NCBI RefSeq assembly: GCF_026810225.1
Contig: NZ_CP113865.1
Span: 659,001-723,000, forward strand
Direction of reading: 5' to 3'
Origin: Caldicellulosiruptor morganii
GTDB lineage: Bacteria > Bacillota > Thermoanaerobacteria > Caldicellulosiruptorales > Caldicellulosiruptoraceae
Length of the DNA stretch: 64,000 nucleotides
Below, in pieces: positions 28,742 to 37,969 of this stretch. Both the position numbers and the translations under genes were made by a program. Positions within the stretch are counted from its first letter, which is position 1, and each line of letters begins with the position of its first letter. The notes under the pieces were generated by a model. It had not been told where the DNA came from. It did no database searches and saw nothing but the letters and a program-made list of their open reading frames with translations.

Positions 28742-31700
28742 ATGAAAAAGAATTTAAAAAAACTTTTGACCATGATTATTTTGTGTGCTTTTACAATGAA
28801 TATTTTGATTCCTTATTTTGTTAAAGCTGAAAGTTTACCTGCCAATACTTCAGCTTACACAGGAGCGACACCTCAGGATACTTCTCTCATTAAAAGTCCA
28901 AGGCAGATTTTGTTTGAACAAATTGAAAGGTTATCAGGTTTGCCAGAACCTTTCTATGATCAAAAGCCATCTTATGACGAAAAAATCAAACAGGTGAAAA
29001 TTGCACTGATAAAGGCTTTAAACTTTTTTGACAGTGACACCACCATCTTTGACAGGAACTTTTTTGATTATGTTGAAAAGGCAGTCAGAAAGCTTAAGTA
29101 TTATTTGCATCATGGGAACCTCAAAAAAGATATAGCTCCAACCATAAACGAGATAAGAACAAGCTGCATTCTGGCAGCAAAGCTGGTTGTAGAAAATTTA
29201 AAGAAGGTATGTGAAGAAAATGAGAGCATTTTTACCCAAAAACAGAAAAAGGAGTTTTTGAAAGCAGTTGAGGAATATAATAAAGGCTGTGATTTTGAAA
29301 ACAAAAAGAACAATGAGCAGGCTATTCATTTTTACAGAAATTCATGGGAACGTTTAAACCAGCTCAAAAAAGCAATTTTTCAGCTTCAGGACAAAGACAG
29401 TGACAGTTGTCCCGATTTTCTTGAAGAAAAATTTGGGCTTAAGACTAACAAGAAGGATACAGATGGAGATAACCTTTCGGACTTCTTTGAAGTTTTAAAG
29501 CTTTTCAATCTGACAGATGGTAAATCCATTGACACAGACAGAGATGGCATACCGGACAGTCAGGAAGATCCGGATGAAGACAAACTTGTAAATATTGAAG
29601 AGCAGAGATTTGGCACAGACCCTCTTTTGCCCGATACAGACGGTGACGGACTGGATGATTATTTTGAAATTTTTACTTTTAAAAGTTCACCGCTGAAAAT
29701 TGATACTGACGAGGATGGTCTGCTGGACAAAAGTGAATATCTACTTGGCACAGACCCGAATACGCCTGATACAGATCAGGATGGTATTTTTGATGGACTT
29801 GAAGAGTATAAACAGGTGTTTACAGATAAAGAAACTGGTGCAAAGGTGGAAATTACAGCAGAGGGTGACATTTCAGAATTTGTTACAACAAGAAATCTCA
29901 GCAACGAAGAAATATTCCAGCATGTTTATGGTTTGGTTTCTGAACCTGTTGATTTTGAGGTATATGTGCCTTTTAAGGAAGCTACAGTATATATTCCAAT
30001 TGACACAACAAAAGTTCCAAACGGTGATATACAGAATGTAAAAATGTTTTATTTTGATGAAAATTTGATGACTTTTGTTCCACTTGATGAACAAGGTGTA
30101 GATGTTGAAAAAAAGCTTGTATGGGCAAAGACAGACCATTTTACAACTTTTGTACTCTTCTATATACCAACATGGAAAGCAGTTTGGGAAGTTCCAATAA
30201 ACAAAGGCGAAAGGGAAGTTAGCCATCAGACAAAGTATATAGACATAGTATTTGTGCTTGATTCATCTGGGAGCATGAGCTGGAATGACCCGAACGATTA
30301 CAGAAAAACAGCCGCCAAGTCTTTTGTAGATGCCCTTGTGCAGGGAGACAGGGCAGCTGTTGTAGATTTTGACAGTTACGGATACTTATTGCAACCACTT
30401 ACACATGATTTTGAAGCGGTCAAGAGTGCAATTGACAGGATTGACAGCAGCGGTGGTACAGACATAGCAGCAGGTATAAGGATTGCAAATCAGCAATTAA
30501 TTTCACAGAGTTCTGACGACAGGATAAAGGTAATAATACTTTTAACAGACGGTGAAGGATACTATGACCAGAGCCTCACTGCTCAGGCAAAAGACAGCAA
30601 TATAAATATCTACACAATAGGTTTGGGTACAAGCGTTGATGAAAATCTTTTACGTAATATAGCAGCGCAGACAGGCGGAATGTATTTTTCAGTATCTTCT
30701 GCTTCTCAACTCCCACAGGTATTCAGCAGAATAACAGAAATAGTAACAGAACCGGTTGACACTGATGGAGATGGAATACCGGACAGTGTAGAGGTATCAG
30801 GTGCGCGAACAGGTTTTGGAACTTTGGTATATTCAGACCCCAATAATCCAGACACAGATGGAGATGGGATAGAAGATGGTGAAGAAATAGGTGTACTTGT
30901 TAACGGGCCCAATGGTGAATATTACAAGTCATCCACAAACCCTGCTATTAAAGATAGCGATCAGGATGGGCTTTTTGACGCTGAAGAGGATGAATATGGA
31001 ACAAAGCCATATAATAGCGACACAGATGGTGATGGGCTGTCCGATGGTATTGAAGTTAGCATGGGATACTCACCGCTTCACAAAAACTATGACGGCGATT
31101 CATATACAGACAAAGAAGAAGCTGAAAGAGGACTTGATCCGTACCTGTATGATAAAACATGGTTCGAACATATAAAAGATATTCTGGCAGGTGCAACATG
31201 CGGTGATGCAGGTGAGATACTTGTAAAGTATGGTATACTGGCAGAAAGAACTTTGAAATCTCTTGGCTATTTGATAGGACAAATTGCTTCGGGATTTATT
31301 CCATTTTCCAACATAAGAGATGCTGTTGCAAGCCTTGTAAAACTTGACTTTGCAGGGGTGTTTACTAACCTGCTTGCGTCTGTGCCGGGTGCTGGTAATA
31401 TTGCTGATGTTATAAGAGGATTTTTAAAGTTTATAGGGCTTGGAGATGAGTGTATCAAAATTGCGGCAAGGCTTATATATGAAAAGTTTGATGCATGGAG
31501 GAGTATATTTGCATCTGATGTATTCATGCCTGTTTTTGCGTTACTTTCAAAGGGAAAAGACAATCTTAAAGCATTGGAAGATGCTGTGGAAGATAGAAAG
31601 TTTTACAAAGCTGTACCAGAACTTGCACAGCATAATTGTATTGATGAGGTGGCAGAGTGCCTTAATAATGCAAAAGACAAGATAATATTAAAAGAGATTG

Positions 31701-32272
31701 AAAAAATACAAAATATTGAAGATATAGAAACAAGAGTAAATAAATACATGATAAAAAATAATCTAAAAAGTGAAGTGATAAAAGCAGAAAGGTTTGCAGT
31801 TGAAGCTGCAGTTGATTACTTTACATCTCTTGGCTATATATGCGTATACAAAGCACCCCATGGAGTAAAGGGACCTGACTTAGTTTTCAGAAAAGGTGAT
31901 GATTATTTAATAGTAGAGGCAAAAGGAGCAGTAGATACTACTAAAAATCCGACAGTAGGAAGTGGAAGGCTGTTTAATTATGTGAAAGACGAAGAAACAG
32001 GGGTGAAAGAAAAATTTGCCCAGCTTTCGTGGAAATGGCTGAGTACAAATTCAGAAAGGTATCTGGGTGTTATGAAAAGAGAAATGGACCCTGTGGAATT
32101 TGAGAAATTCAAGAAATTTTTGCGAAATGAAGGGCAGTATGAGGCAGCTGTTGTGTATGCGGCAAAGAATGAGAAGATAAAATGGGATGGGGGAATTGCA
32201 AAATACCTGAAAGAAGCTGTTGCAAACAATGAGCATATCAAAAGCATGACAATGATCAAGATGACATTTTAA
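28742..32272 (+). CDS. Secreted polymorphic-toxin-like protein: Ca repeats, vWA, pre-toxin, PD-(D/E)XK nuclease domain
   Basis: A 1176-aa protein with a signal peptide (about 1-29, MKKNLKKLLTMIILCAFTMN...VKA), then helices. DxDxDGxxD calcium-binding repeats of thrombospondin type-3 kind span ~216-358. A beta domain ends in DHFT (H466). A vWA domain (~499-675) has the MIDAS sequence DSSGSMS, and more repeats run ~672-805. A hydrophobic Gly/Pro segment (~840-920, ASGFIPFSNIRDAV...ASVPGAGNIADVI) looks like a pre-toxin domain. The C-terminal domain (~1010-1176) has SLGYICVYKAPHG, then GPDLVF and VEAKG, giving D1046, E1059 and K1061 as a PD-(D/E)XK active site. The layout is that of a contact-delivered nuclease toxin; toxicity is inferred. 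The start is ATG 28742 after GGAGGGG. Candidate immunity genes follow. Confidence 0.82.
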   Translation: MKKNLKKLLTMIILCAFTMNILIPYFVKAESLPANTSAYTGATPQDTSLIKSPRQILFEQIERLSGLPEPFYDQKPSYDEKIKQVKIALIKALNFFDSDTTIFDRNFFDYVEKAVRKLKYYLHHGNLKKDIAPTINEIRTSCILAAKLVVENLKKVCEENESIFTQKQKKEFLKAVEEYNKGCDFENKKNNEQAIHFYRNSWERLNQLKKAIFQLQDKDSDSCPDFLEEKFGLKTNKKDTDGDNLSDFFEVLKLFNLTDGKSIDTDRDGIPDSQEDPDEDKLVNIEEQRFGTDPLLPDTDGDGLDDYFEIFTFKSSPLKIDTDEDGLLDKSEYLLGTDPNTPDTDQDGIFDGLEEYKQVFTDKETGAKVEITAEGDISEFVTTRNLSNEEIFQHVYGLVSEPVDFEVYVPFKEATVYIPIDTTKVPNGDIQNVKMFYFDENLMTFVPLDEQGVDVEKKLVWAKTDHFTTFVLFYIPTWKAVWEVPINKGEREVSHQTKYIDIVFVLDSSGSMSWNDPNDYRKTAAKSFVDALVQGDRAAVVDFDSYGYLLQPLTHDFEAVKSAIDRIDSSGGTDIAAGIRIANQQLISQSSDDRIKVIILLTDGEGYYDQSLTAQAKDSNINIYTIGLGTSVDENLLRNIAAQTGGMYFSVSSASQLPQVFSRITEIVTEPVDTDGDGIPDSVEVSGARTGFGTLVYSDPNNPDTDGDGIEDGEEIGVLVNGPNGEYYKSSTNPAIKDSDQDGLFDAEEDEYGTKPYNSDTDGDGLSDGIEVSMGYSPLHKNYDGDSYTDKEEAERGLDPYLYDKTWFEHIKDILAGATCGDAGEILVKYGILAERTLKSLGYLIGQIASGFIPFSNIRDAVASLVKLDFAGVFTNLLASVPGAGNIADVIRGFLKFIGLGDECIKIAARLIYEKFDAWRSIFASDVFMPVFALLSKGKDNLKALEDAVEDRKFYKAVPELAQHNCIDEVAECLNNAKDKIILKEIEKIQNIEDIETRVNKYMIKNNLKSEVIKAERFAVEAAVDYFTSLGYICVYKAPHGVKGPDLVFRKGDDYLIVEAKGAVDTTKNPTVGSGRLFNYVKDEETGVKEKFAQLSWKWLSTNSERYLGVMKREMDPVEFEKFKKFLRNEGQYEAAVVYAAKNEKIKWDGGIAKYLKEAVANNEHIKSMTMIKMTF

Positions 32273-32344
32273 AATCAACCTGAGGGATGGTTTTTTTATA
32301 GGGAGCAGGTTTTAATATTCAGGCCAAAAGGGGGAAGTTTGCTT

Positions 32345-33073
32345 ATGTGGTGGGAGATAAAGCTCAACAGTAAAAGACTAAAAAAGATGATTGAAGAGGA
32401 GCTGGATTTTTATCAAAGAGGCTATAGAGATATATTTACATTGATAGCGCTTGGGAGAGCATATATGTATCTGGGGGAGTATGAAGAAGGCAGGAAATAT
32501 ATGTTAAAGTGCATAGAGAAATCGTGGGAAATTGTAGAAGAAGCAAGAGTTAAATACGGATATGAGAGTGCGTCAGTAGCCCTGAATATAGCAAGGACAG
32601 CCAAATATAGGAGATGGATAGGTGAGTTAGAGCAGATGAAGGAAGAGTTTGCGGAGGCGAGCAGGATATTTGGAAGGGTGTATGAGAAGAAGAGAGAAGA
32701 AGGAAGTGTGCTGGCATTGCGACCATGGGGTCATCCTGATTTTTATGTATTATGGGCAACAGCCGAGTATTATACAGGGAATCTGCAGAAAGCTGTTGAG
32801 ATAAAAAGATTAATGGAGGGAAGAAGAGGAGTAATTCCTGGTGGTTTTGCGGAATGCATTCTCAAGAAAGACCCGGAGGGGATAAAAAAGATAATGAGTA
32901 ACATTATTGGTGTTATAAAAGAAGAAAAAATACCACCCCATGGTGATGAACTTGTGGATGACCCGTGGCACTGGTATGAGGAGGGCAAAAAGATACTGGG
33001 GTTTCCGAGCATATTTGATGTGTATGATAAAACTCCCCCCATATTCAATTACTCTGAGTTTGAGAATGGCTGA
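32345..33073 (+). CDS. Candidate immunity protein, copy 1 (TPR-like helical)
   Basis: A 242-aa, apparently all-helical protein with TPR-like pairs (LIALGRAYMYLGEYEEGRKYMLKCIEK; LWATAEYYTGNLQKAVEIKRLME). I know no named family with certainty. It follows the nuclease toxin by 72 nt on the same strand and is one of three tandem paralogues. This is the usual arrangement for immunity genes, so I infer it neutralises the toxin's C-terminal domain. ATG 32345 follows AAAGGGGGAAG at good spacing. Copy-specific patches include SWEIVEEARVKYGYESASVAL and KIPPHGDEL. Confidence 0.6.
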   Translation: MWWEIKLNSKRLKKMIEEELDFYQRGYRDIFTLIALGRAYMYLGEYEEGRKYMLKCIEKSWEIVEEARVKYGYESASVALNIARTAKYRRWIGELEQMKEEFAEASRIFGRVYEKKREEGSVLALRPWGHPDFYVLWATAEYYTGNLQKAVEIKRLMEGRRGVIPGGFAECILKKDPEGIKKIMSNIIGVIKEEKIPPHGDELVDDPWHWYEEGKKILGFPSIFDVYDKTPPIFNYSEFENG

Positions 33074-33155
33074 GTACAAATTAGAATTAACCTGAGGGAT
33101 GGTTTTTTAAAATGAGCAGGTTTTAATATTCAGGCCAAAAGGGGGAAGTTTGCTT

Positions 33156-33884
33156 ATGTGGTGGGAGATAAAGCTCAACAGTAAAAGACTAAAAAAGATG
33201 ATTGAAGAGGAGCTGGATTTTTATCAAAGAGGCTATAGAGGTACATCTACATTGATAGCGCTTGGGAGAGCATATATGTATCTGGGGGAGTATGAAGAGG
33301 GCAGGAAATATATACTCAAGTGCATAGAGAAGAGAAGAGAGCTTGTAGAAGAAGTAAAAGTTAAATATGGATATGAGAGTGATTCGGTAGCTATAAATAT
33401 AGCAAGGATAGCCAAGCATATGAGATGGATAGGTGAGTTAGAGCAGATGAAGGAAGAGTTTGCGGAGGCGAGCAGGATATTTGGAAGGGTGTATGAGAAG
33501 GAGAGAGAAGAAGGAAGTGTACTGGCATTGCGACCATGGGGTCATCCTGATTTTTATGTATTATGGGCAACAGCCGAGTATTATACAGGGAATCTGCAGA
33601 AAGCTGTTGAGATAAAAAGATTAATGGAGGGTAGAAGAGGAGTAATTCCGGGTGGTTTTGCGGAATGCATTCTCAAGAAAGACCCGGAGGGGATAAAAAA
33701 GATAATGAGTAACATTATTGGTGTTATAAAAGAAGAGAAGATGCCGCCTGATGAGGATGAACTTGTGGATGACCCGTGGCACTGGTATGAGGAGGGCAAA
33801 AAGATACTGGGGCTTCCGAGCATATTTGATGTGTATGATAAAACTCCCCCCATATTCAATTACTCTGAGTTTGAGAATGGCTGA
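33156..33884 (+). CDS. Candidate immunity protein, copy 2
   Basis: Second tandem paralogue (242 aa). It shares the N-terminus and the C-terminal TPPIFNYSEFENG with copy 1. The middle RRELVEEVKVKYGYESDSVAINIARIAKHMRW and KMPPDEDELVDDP are shared with copy 3. It is the only copy with VYEKEREEGS. This patchwork points to gene conversion between the copies. Same spacer and Shine-Dalgarno as copy 1. Role inferred from position after the toxin gene. Confidence 0.6.
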   Translation: MWWEIKLNSKRLKKMIEEELDFYQRGYRGTSTLIALGRAYMYLGEYEEGRKYILKCIEKRRELVEEVKVKYGYESDSVAINIARIAKHMRWIGELEQMKEEFAEASRIFGRVYEKEREEGSVLALRPWGHPDFYVLWATAEYYTGNLQKAVEIKRLMEGRRGVIPGGFAECILKKDPEGIKKIMSNIIGVIKEEKMPPDEDELVDDPWHWYEEGKKILGLPSIFDVYDKTPPIFNYSEFENG

Positions 33885-33969
33885 GTACAAATTAGAATCA
33901 ACCTGAGGGATGGTTTTTTTATAGGGAGCAGGTTTTAAAATATCCAGGCTAAAAGGGGGAAGTTTGCTT

Positions 33970-34695
33970 ATGTGGTGGGAGATAAAGCTCAACAGTAAAA
34001 GGCTTAAAAAGATGATTGAAGAGGAGTTTGATATGTTAAGCAAGGGGTATTTTCTGCATGATTTAAGGGCACTGACTTTAGGGAGAGCATATATGTATCT
34101 GGGGGAGTATGAAGAGGGCAGGAAATATATACTCAAGTGCATAGAGAAGAGAAGAGAGCTTGTAGAAGAAGTAAAAGTTAAATATGGATATGAGAGTGAT
34201 TCGGTAGCTATAAATATAGCAAGGATAGCCAAGCATATGAGATGGATAGGTGAGTTAGAGCAGATGAAGGAAGAGTTTGCAGAGGCGAGCAGGATATTTG
34301 GAAGGGTGTATGAGAAGAAGAGAGAAGAAGGAAGTGTACTGGCATTGCGACCATGGGGTCATTCTGATTTTTATGTATTATGGGCAACAGCCGAGTATTA
34401 TACAGGGAATCTGCAGAAAGCTGTTGAGATAAAAAGATTAATGGAGGGTAGAAGAGGAGTAATTCCGGGTGGTTTTGCGGAATGCATTCTCAAGAAAGAC
34501 CCGGAGGGGATAAAAAAGATAATGAGTAACATTATTGGTGTTATAAAAGAAGAAAAGATGCCGCCTGATGAGGATGAACTTGTGGATGACCCGTGGCACT
34601 GGTATGAGGAGGGCAAAAAGATACTGGGGCTTCCGAGCATATTTGATGTGTATGATAAAAGCGGACCTTTGTTTGAATGTAGTTCTGAAAAGTAG
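33970..34695 (+). CDS. Candidate immunity protein, copy 3
   Basis: Third tandem paralogue (241 aa). The N-terminal patch EEEFDMLSKGYFLHDLRALTLGRAY replaces the ELDFYQRGYR version of copies 1 and 2, and the last residues (DKSGPLFECSSEK) also differ. The middle of the protein is almost identical to copy 2. The divergent ends may alter which toxin variant it recognises. It is followed after 22 nt by a different small gene. Confidence 0.6.
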   Translation: MWWEIKLNSKRLKKMIEEEFDMLSKGYFLHDLRALTLGRAYMYLGEYEEGRKYILKCIEKRRELVEEVKVKYGYESDSVAINIARIAKHMRWIGELEQMKEEFAEASRIFGRVYEKKREEGSVLALRPWGHSDFYVLWATAEYYTGNLQKAVEIKRLMEGRRGVIPGGFAECILKKDPEGIKKIMSNIIGVIKEEKMPPDEDELVDDPWHWYEEGKKILGLPSIFDVYDKSGPLFECSSEK

Positions 34696-34717
34696 ATTAA
34701 ATGGAGGTGTTGAAAAG

Positions 34718-35185
34718 ATGAGCATCCCTTCCTATGTTATTTTAGAGTATGAATTTAGAGTCAATGGCAGAGTTCAATCAGACGATATTATAAAATTCGA
34801 AGATGTATTTGTTGAGTTCATACACAACTTTTGTGAAATTACTCTTCTAAACATAGAAGGTTATTTTCCTAACGATGCAACGTTCAACATTTTCTGGCCC
34901 AACATTCATGCTGAATTGACACAAATTGAGAGAGTTGGTGAAAACTTATTTAAAGTTAAGCTGTGGTTTGCTTATGATATGACATTATCAAAAAAGGGGA
35001 AAAAGAAATTAATAGAAAAATGTAAAGAGTTTATAAGAAGAATGAACAGGTTTTTTGAGCTGTTTGAATATAATGTCAGATTTGGAGACGAACCTATTAG
35101 CGAGGAAGTGTATGATCCTGCTGAAGAATCGGGAATAGTCCCTGATTATGAAGATTTGTTTCTTGATGATGACGATGAAGAATAG
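34718..35185 (+). CDS. Small acidic protein at the end of the toxin operon
   Basis: A 155-aa protein of no recognised family. It is predicted alpha/beta, with a lysine-rich helix (LSKKGKKKLIEKCKEF) and a strongly acidic tail (YEDLFLDDDDEE). Acidic immunity proteins often mimic nucleic acid to block nucleases, so it may be a further immunity protein of the toxin operon; that is inference. ATG 34718 follows GGAGGTG. It is the last gene before a bidirectional terminator. Confidence 0.6.
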   Translation: MSIPSYVILEYEFRVNGRVQSDDIIKFEDVFVEFIHNFCEITLLNIEGYFPNDATFNIFWPNIHAELTQIERVGENLFKVKLWFAYDMTLSKKGKKKLIEKCKEFIRRMNRFFELFEYNVRFGDEPISEEVYDPAEESGIVPDYEDLFLDDDDEE

Positions 35186-35292
35186 TTAATAAATTTTTAT
35201 TAGCCAGTTTTCAAAATTTATCAGAGCAATAAAATAGTGCGATAACTCTGCAGTGTAATATTTTTGTGGATTATTAGTAATTTAAAATAATA

Positions 35293-35326
35293 GGCTGTTA
35301 TTCCCGGTAAAAAAGGAATAACAGCC
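35293..35326. terminator. Bidirectional terminator
   Basis: GGCTGTTATTCC (35293-35304) pairs perfectly with GGAATAACAGCC (35315-35326) between the toxin operon and the convergent FAH gene. Confidence 0.85.
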
Positions 35327-35352
35327 TGCTTCCTTTGAAACTCACAGGCAAT

Positions 35353-36102
35353 TTATACAACAAAATTTGTAAGCACTCCGATTCCTTCTATTTCAACTTC
35401 AACCACATCACCCTGTTTCATTGGACCGATGCCTGAAGGAGTGCCGGTTATAATCACATCAAATGGCTTTAAAGTCATTATTGAACTTATGTAGCTTACC
35501 AGGTTTTCCACAGGAAAGATGAAGTTGCTGGTGTTTGAACTTTGAACAGGCTTTCCATTCAGATAGGTCCTGATGTTGCTATTATTGGGGTCAATCTCAT
35601 CTGTTATAACAGGACCAAGAGGCAGGAATGTGTCAAATGACTTTGCAACTGTCCACTGACCATTTTTTGGCTGAAGATCTCTTGCTGTAACATCATTTGC
35701 ACATGTATAGCCCAGTATGTACTCATTTGCCTGCCCGGGAGTGATATTTCGACATTCCTTTTTTATGACAATTGCAAGCTCGCCCTCATAGTCCACTTGT
35801 TTGCTCATATGCTTGGGGTATATAATATTCTCCATGTGTCCAATCACACATGTTGGTGGTTTTAAGAATAGAACCGGTGTTTCAGGGATTTCAAGCTTTA
35901 ATTCGCATGCATGGTCCCTGTAGTTAAGTCCCACGCAGATTATCTTTGAAGGTTTTACAGGCGGCAGGATTTTAAGGAGATCTTTTGGGTAAATTTGGCT
36001 ATCTACAATCAGCGGGTCTATACTTTTAACAGGTTTTACAATATCATCTTCCACAAGTCCAAAGAATGTCCTGTTTGCATAAAAAAATCTTCCAAGTTTC
36101 AT
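35353..36102 (-). CDS. Fumarylacetoacetate hydrolase (FAH) family protein
   Basis: A 249-aa FAH-family enzyme, probably a hydrolase or decarboxylase/isomerase of a beta-diketo acid. KIICVGLNYRDHACEL, PVLFLKPPTCVIGH, the metal-ligand segment VDYEGELAIVI, GYTCANDVTARDLQ and GTPSGIGPMKQGDVVEVEIEGIG are all family features. The substrate cannot be told. ATG 36102 follows GTGAGGTGA. An IS copy begins 35 nt upstream, and the probable native promoter is now at 58343-58371, so expression may be lost or driven from the IS. Confidence 0.92.
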   Translation of the reverse strand: MKLGRFFYANRTFFGLVEDDIVKPVKSIDPLIVDSQIYPKDLLKILPPVKPSKIICVGLNYRDHACELKLEIPETPVLFLKPPTCVIGHMENIIYPKHMSKQVDYEGELAIVIKKECRNITPGQANEYILGYTCANDVTARDLQPKNGQWTVAKSFDTFLPLGPVITDEIDPNNSNIRTYLNGKPVQSSNTSNFIFPVENLVSYISSIMTLKPFDVIITGTPSGIGPMKQGDVVEVEIEGIGVLTNFVV

Positions 36103-36124
36103 TTATAGCTGTCACCTCACAACA

Positions 36125-36136
36125 CTGAATGATAAT
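36125..36136. repeat. Target-site duplication A, left (outer)
   Basis: CTGAATGATAAT directly left of IS copy 1; the same 12 bases lie directly right of IS copy 2 (58319-58330), not right of copy 1. Confidence 0.92.
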
Positions 36137-36204
36137 TAGCCTTTTGCAGAAACGCTCAATATGAGCGTTATCAAGCTTTATAAAGATTCGAAAAAGTCTG
36201 GTCA

Positions 36205-36265
36205 CCCTCCTCATAGTTGTAGTAAAATATGATTATATAAAACAAATTTTCTACTATGAGGAGGG
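36205..36265 (+). promoter_or_regulatory. Inverted repeat masking the transposase ribosome site
   Basis: CCCTCCTCATAGT (36205-36217) is the exact complement of ACTATGAGGAGGG (36253-36265), which contains the Shine-Dalgarno of the transposase. Transcripts entering from outside would fold this and hide the ribosome site. The AT-rich loop could hold the element's own start of transcription. The same structure is in copy 2 at 56551-56611. Confidence 0.75.
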
Positions 36266-36273
36266 GGTCCAAA

Positions 36274-37704
36274 ATGTTCAACAACAAACCTAAACAACTT
36301 TCTTTCCTCGATCTATTCTCCCACCTAAAGGCTTCGGCTCTCTACAAGCCTGAAAGCCTCTTGGGCTTGTTCAATAAATTCATCAACTTATCAGACTACA
36401 TACCTTCTTCTTTCTACAATGCCTACTACAAATACTTTGGTAAGCATAGATGCTTCTCCTTAGAATCTATGCTCCTTTGCTTTTTTGTCCAAAAATTACT
36501 CAAACTCAATACTCTTACTCAGCTCCGCGCTGTGCTTCTTAACTCCTATGAACTTCGTTCATTCTGTAACTTAAATGGTAATGTTCCCTCTATTTCAACC
36601 TTCTCTCGCTTCAGAAAAATCTTCAACAACGAAATCCATAAACTTTTTCAAAATATCTCTATCCATGCACACAATATTTCTCTTAGGCAATCCCCTGAAC
36701 TTGCTTCAATCTTAATCTTCGATACAACCGGTATTGTCCCAAAGGTCCGTGAAAATAACCCTAAATTCATTCAATCTCTCTTGAAAAATACCTCAAAAGC
36801 TAACCCTGAGCTGTCCTCTGATAAAATCTACTCTCTTGTTTATTCTTCCTTGCCTAAAACTGCTAATGCTAATTCTAATATCCGTCTTATGTTCGTAAAT
36901 GGCCATTTCTGCTGGGCTTTAAAATTCGCTGTCATTACCAATGCTCTCGGTATTCCTTTGGCTTTAGTACCTCTGTTTAACTCTGACTCTCCTTCTTCTG
37001 ACCCTCAAGAAGCAAAGGCTATCTCTGACTCTAAAGCTTTATTTCCTTCGCTCGAAACTCTATTCTCTTACATTCCCAAAAATTTCTCCACTTTCATCGC
37101 TGACAGTGCCTTGGATGCACATAACATCTACTCAACTTTAAAAAACACTTTCAACTTCTCCAAAATCATTATCCCTCTAAATCCAAGAGCCTCTAAAAAT
37201 ACTACACCTACTTCAGACCCTAATATCGTTATATCTGAAGATGGTGTCCCTATCTGCAAAAAGTTCAATCAACCTTTTAAACCTGAAGGCAAATGTCAGG
37301 GTAAAAATCGTTCTGTGCGTCTTAAATGGGTCTGCCCCATGTCTTGTTATAAAGACGGCAAACGCATTTGCTCTTGCCCTCAACCTTGTACTAACTCTAA
37401 ATCTGGCAGAATGTTCTACACTTACCCTGACGATTTTCGCTCTTCCCCAGGTATCAACAGAAATTCTCAAGAGTTTTTAGACCTCTACAATAAACGTGTC
37501 GCTGTAGAGCAGACTATTTATCACCTAAAATCCTATATGGGCTCCGATGTCATCTGTACTTATGACCATATTTCTATCTTCTCTGATTTTTTACTCTCTG
37601 CAATTACTTACTCACTTTTGTTTATCCTTGCTCACAATATCAAACTCTATTGTTCTAAATTAACTATCAAAAAGCTTAACAAACTCAAAAAACTTATCGC
37701 TTAA
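36274..37704 (+). CDS. Transposase of IS copy 1 (DDE, IS4-superfamily-like)
   Basis: A 476-aa DDE-type transposase. Likely catalytic segments are LIFDTTGIVPK (first D), FIADSALDAHNIY (second D) and KRVAVEQTIYHLKSYMG (E). A cysteine-rich insert (VCPMSCYKDGKRICSCPQPC) lies before the last motif. The sense strand is pyrimidine-rich, the opposite of the purine-rich host genes, marking it as foreign. I chose ATG 36274 because GGAGGGGG (36260-36267) precedes it; ATG 36256 lies within the Shine-Dalgarno. It is unrelated to the two other transposases in the window. Confidence 0.9.
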   Translation: MFNNKPKQLSFLDLFSHLKASALYKPESLLGLFNKFINLSDYIPSSFYNAYYKYFGKHRCFSLESMLLCFFVQKLLKLNTLTQLRAVLLNSYELRSFCNLNGNVPSISTFSRFRKIFNNEIHKLFQNISIHAHNISLRQSPELASILIFDTTGIVPKVRENNPKFIQSLLKNTSKANPELSSDKIYSLVYSSLPKTANANSNIRLMFVNGHFCWALKFAVITNALGIPLALVPLFNSDSPSSDPQEAKAISDSKALFPSLETLFSYIPKNFSTFIADSALDAHNIYSTLKNTFNFSKIIIPLNPRASKNTTPTSDPNIVISEDGVPICKKFNQPFKPEGKCQGKNRSVRLKWVCPMSCYKDGKRICSCPQPCTNSKSGRMFYTYPDDFRSSPGINRNSQEFLDLYNKRVAVEQTIYHLKSYMGSDVICTYDHISIFSDFLLSAITYSLLFILAHNIKLYCSKLTIKKLNKLKKLIA

Positions 37705-37969
37705 AACTACAATTTTTCTTAAATCATTAATCTACCAAAAATTTGTGACTTTGTTTTTTACTTAACCTTCTAAAGCCAAGAAGCTAGAAGGCTTAGGATA
37801 CTATTGTCTTTTTTGATATTGTTAATTTTTGTCATATGTTTGTTGCTGATTATTTTTGTTTGCATTGATAATATTTGGTTGTCATTTTGCTTTTCTTTTT
37901 GTATCTTGATAGTATTTCATGTTAGTATTGGCATCTGTTACCTTCAATCACCAACCATTTTGCAAACGG

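Larger units (their letters stand above)
32273..34695 (+). repeat. Three tandem ~0.81-kb units, each spacer plus gene
   Basis: A spacer of ~70 nt (starting AACCTGAGGGATGG at 32277, 33089 and 33900) and the following gene are repeated three times with spacing 812 and 811 nt. Most of each gene is nearly identical between copies, while the 5' coding part of unit 3 and several internal patches differ. This indicates recent duplication with later exchange between copies. Confidence 0.93.

Noticed and set aside
32273-34695. Tandem repeats as a CRISPR-like array
   Set aside because: Units are ~811 nt and consist of a gene with its spacer; there are no short repeats with unique spacers.
37213-37480. 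Overlapping frames on both strands inside the IS transposase gene
   Set aside because: They repeat in both IS copies as shadows of the transposase frame, with no Shine-Dalgarno and no recognisable protein.
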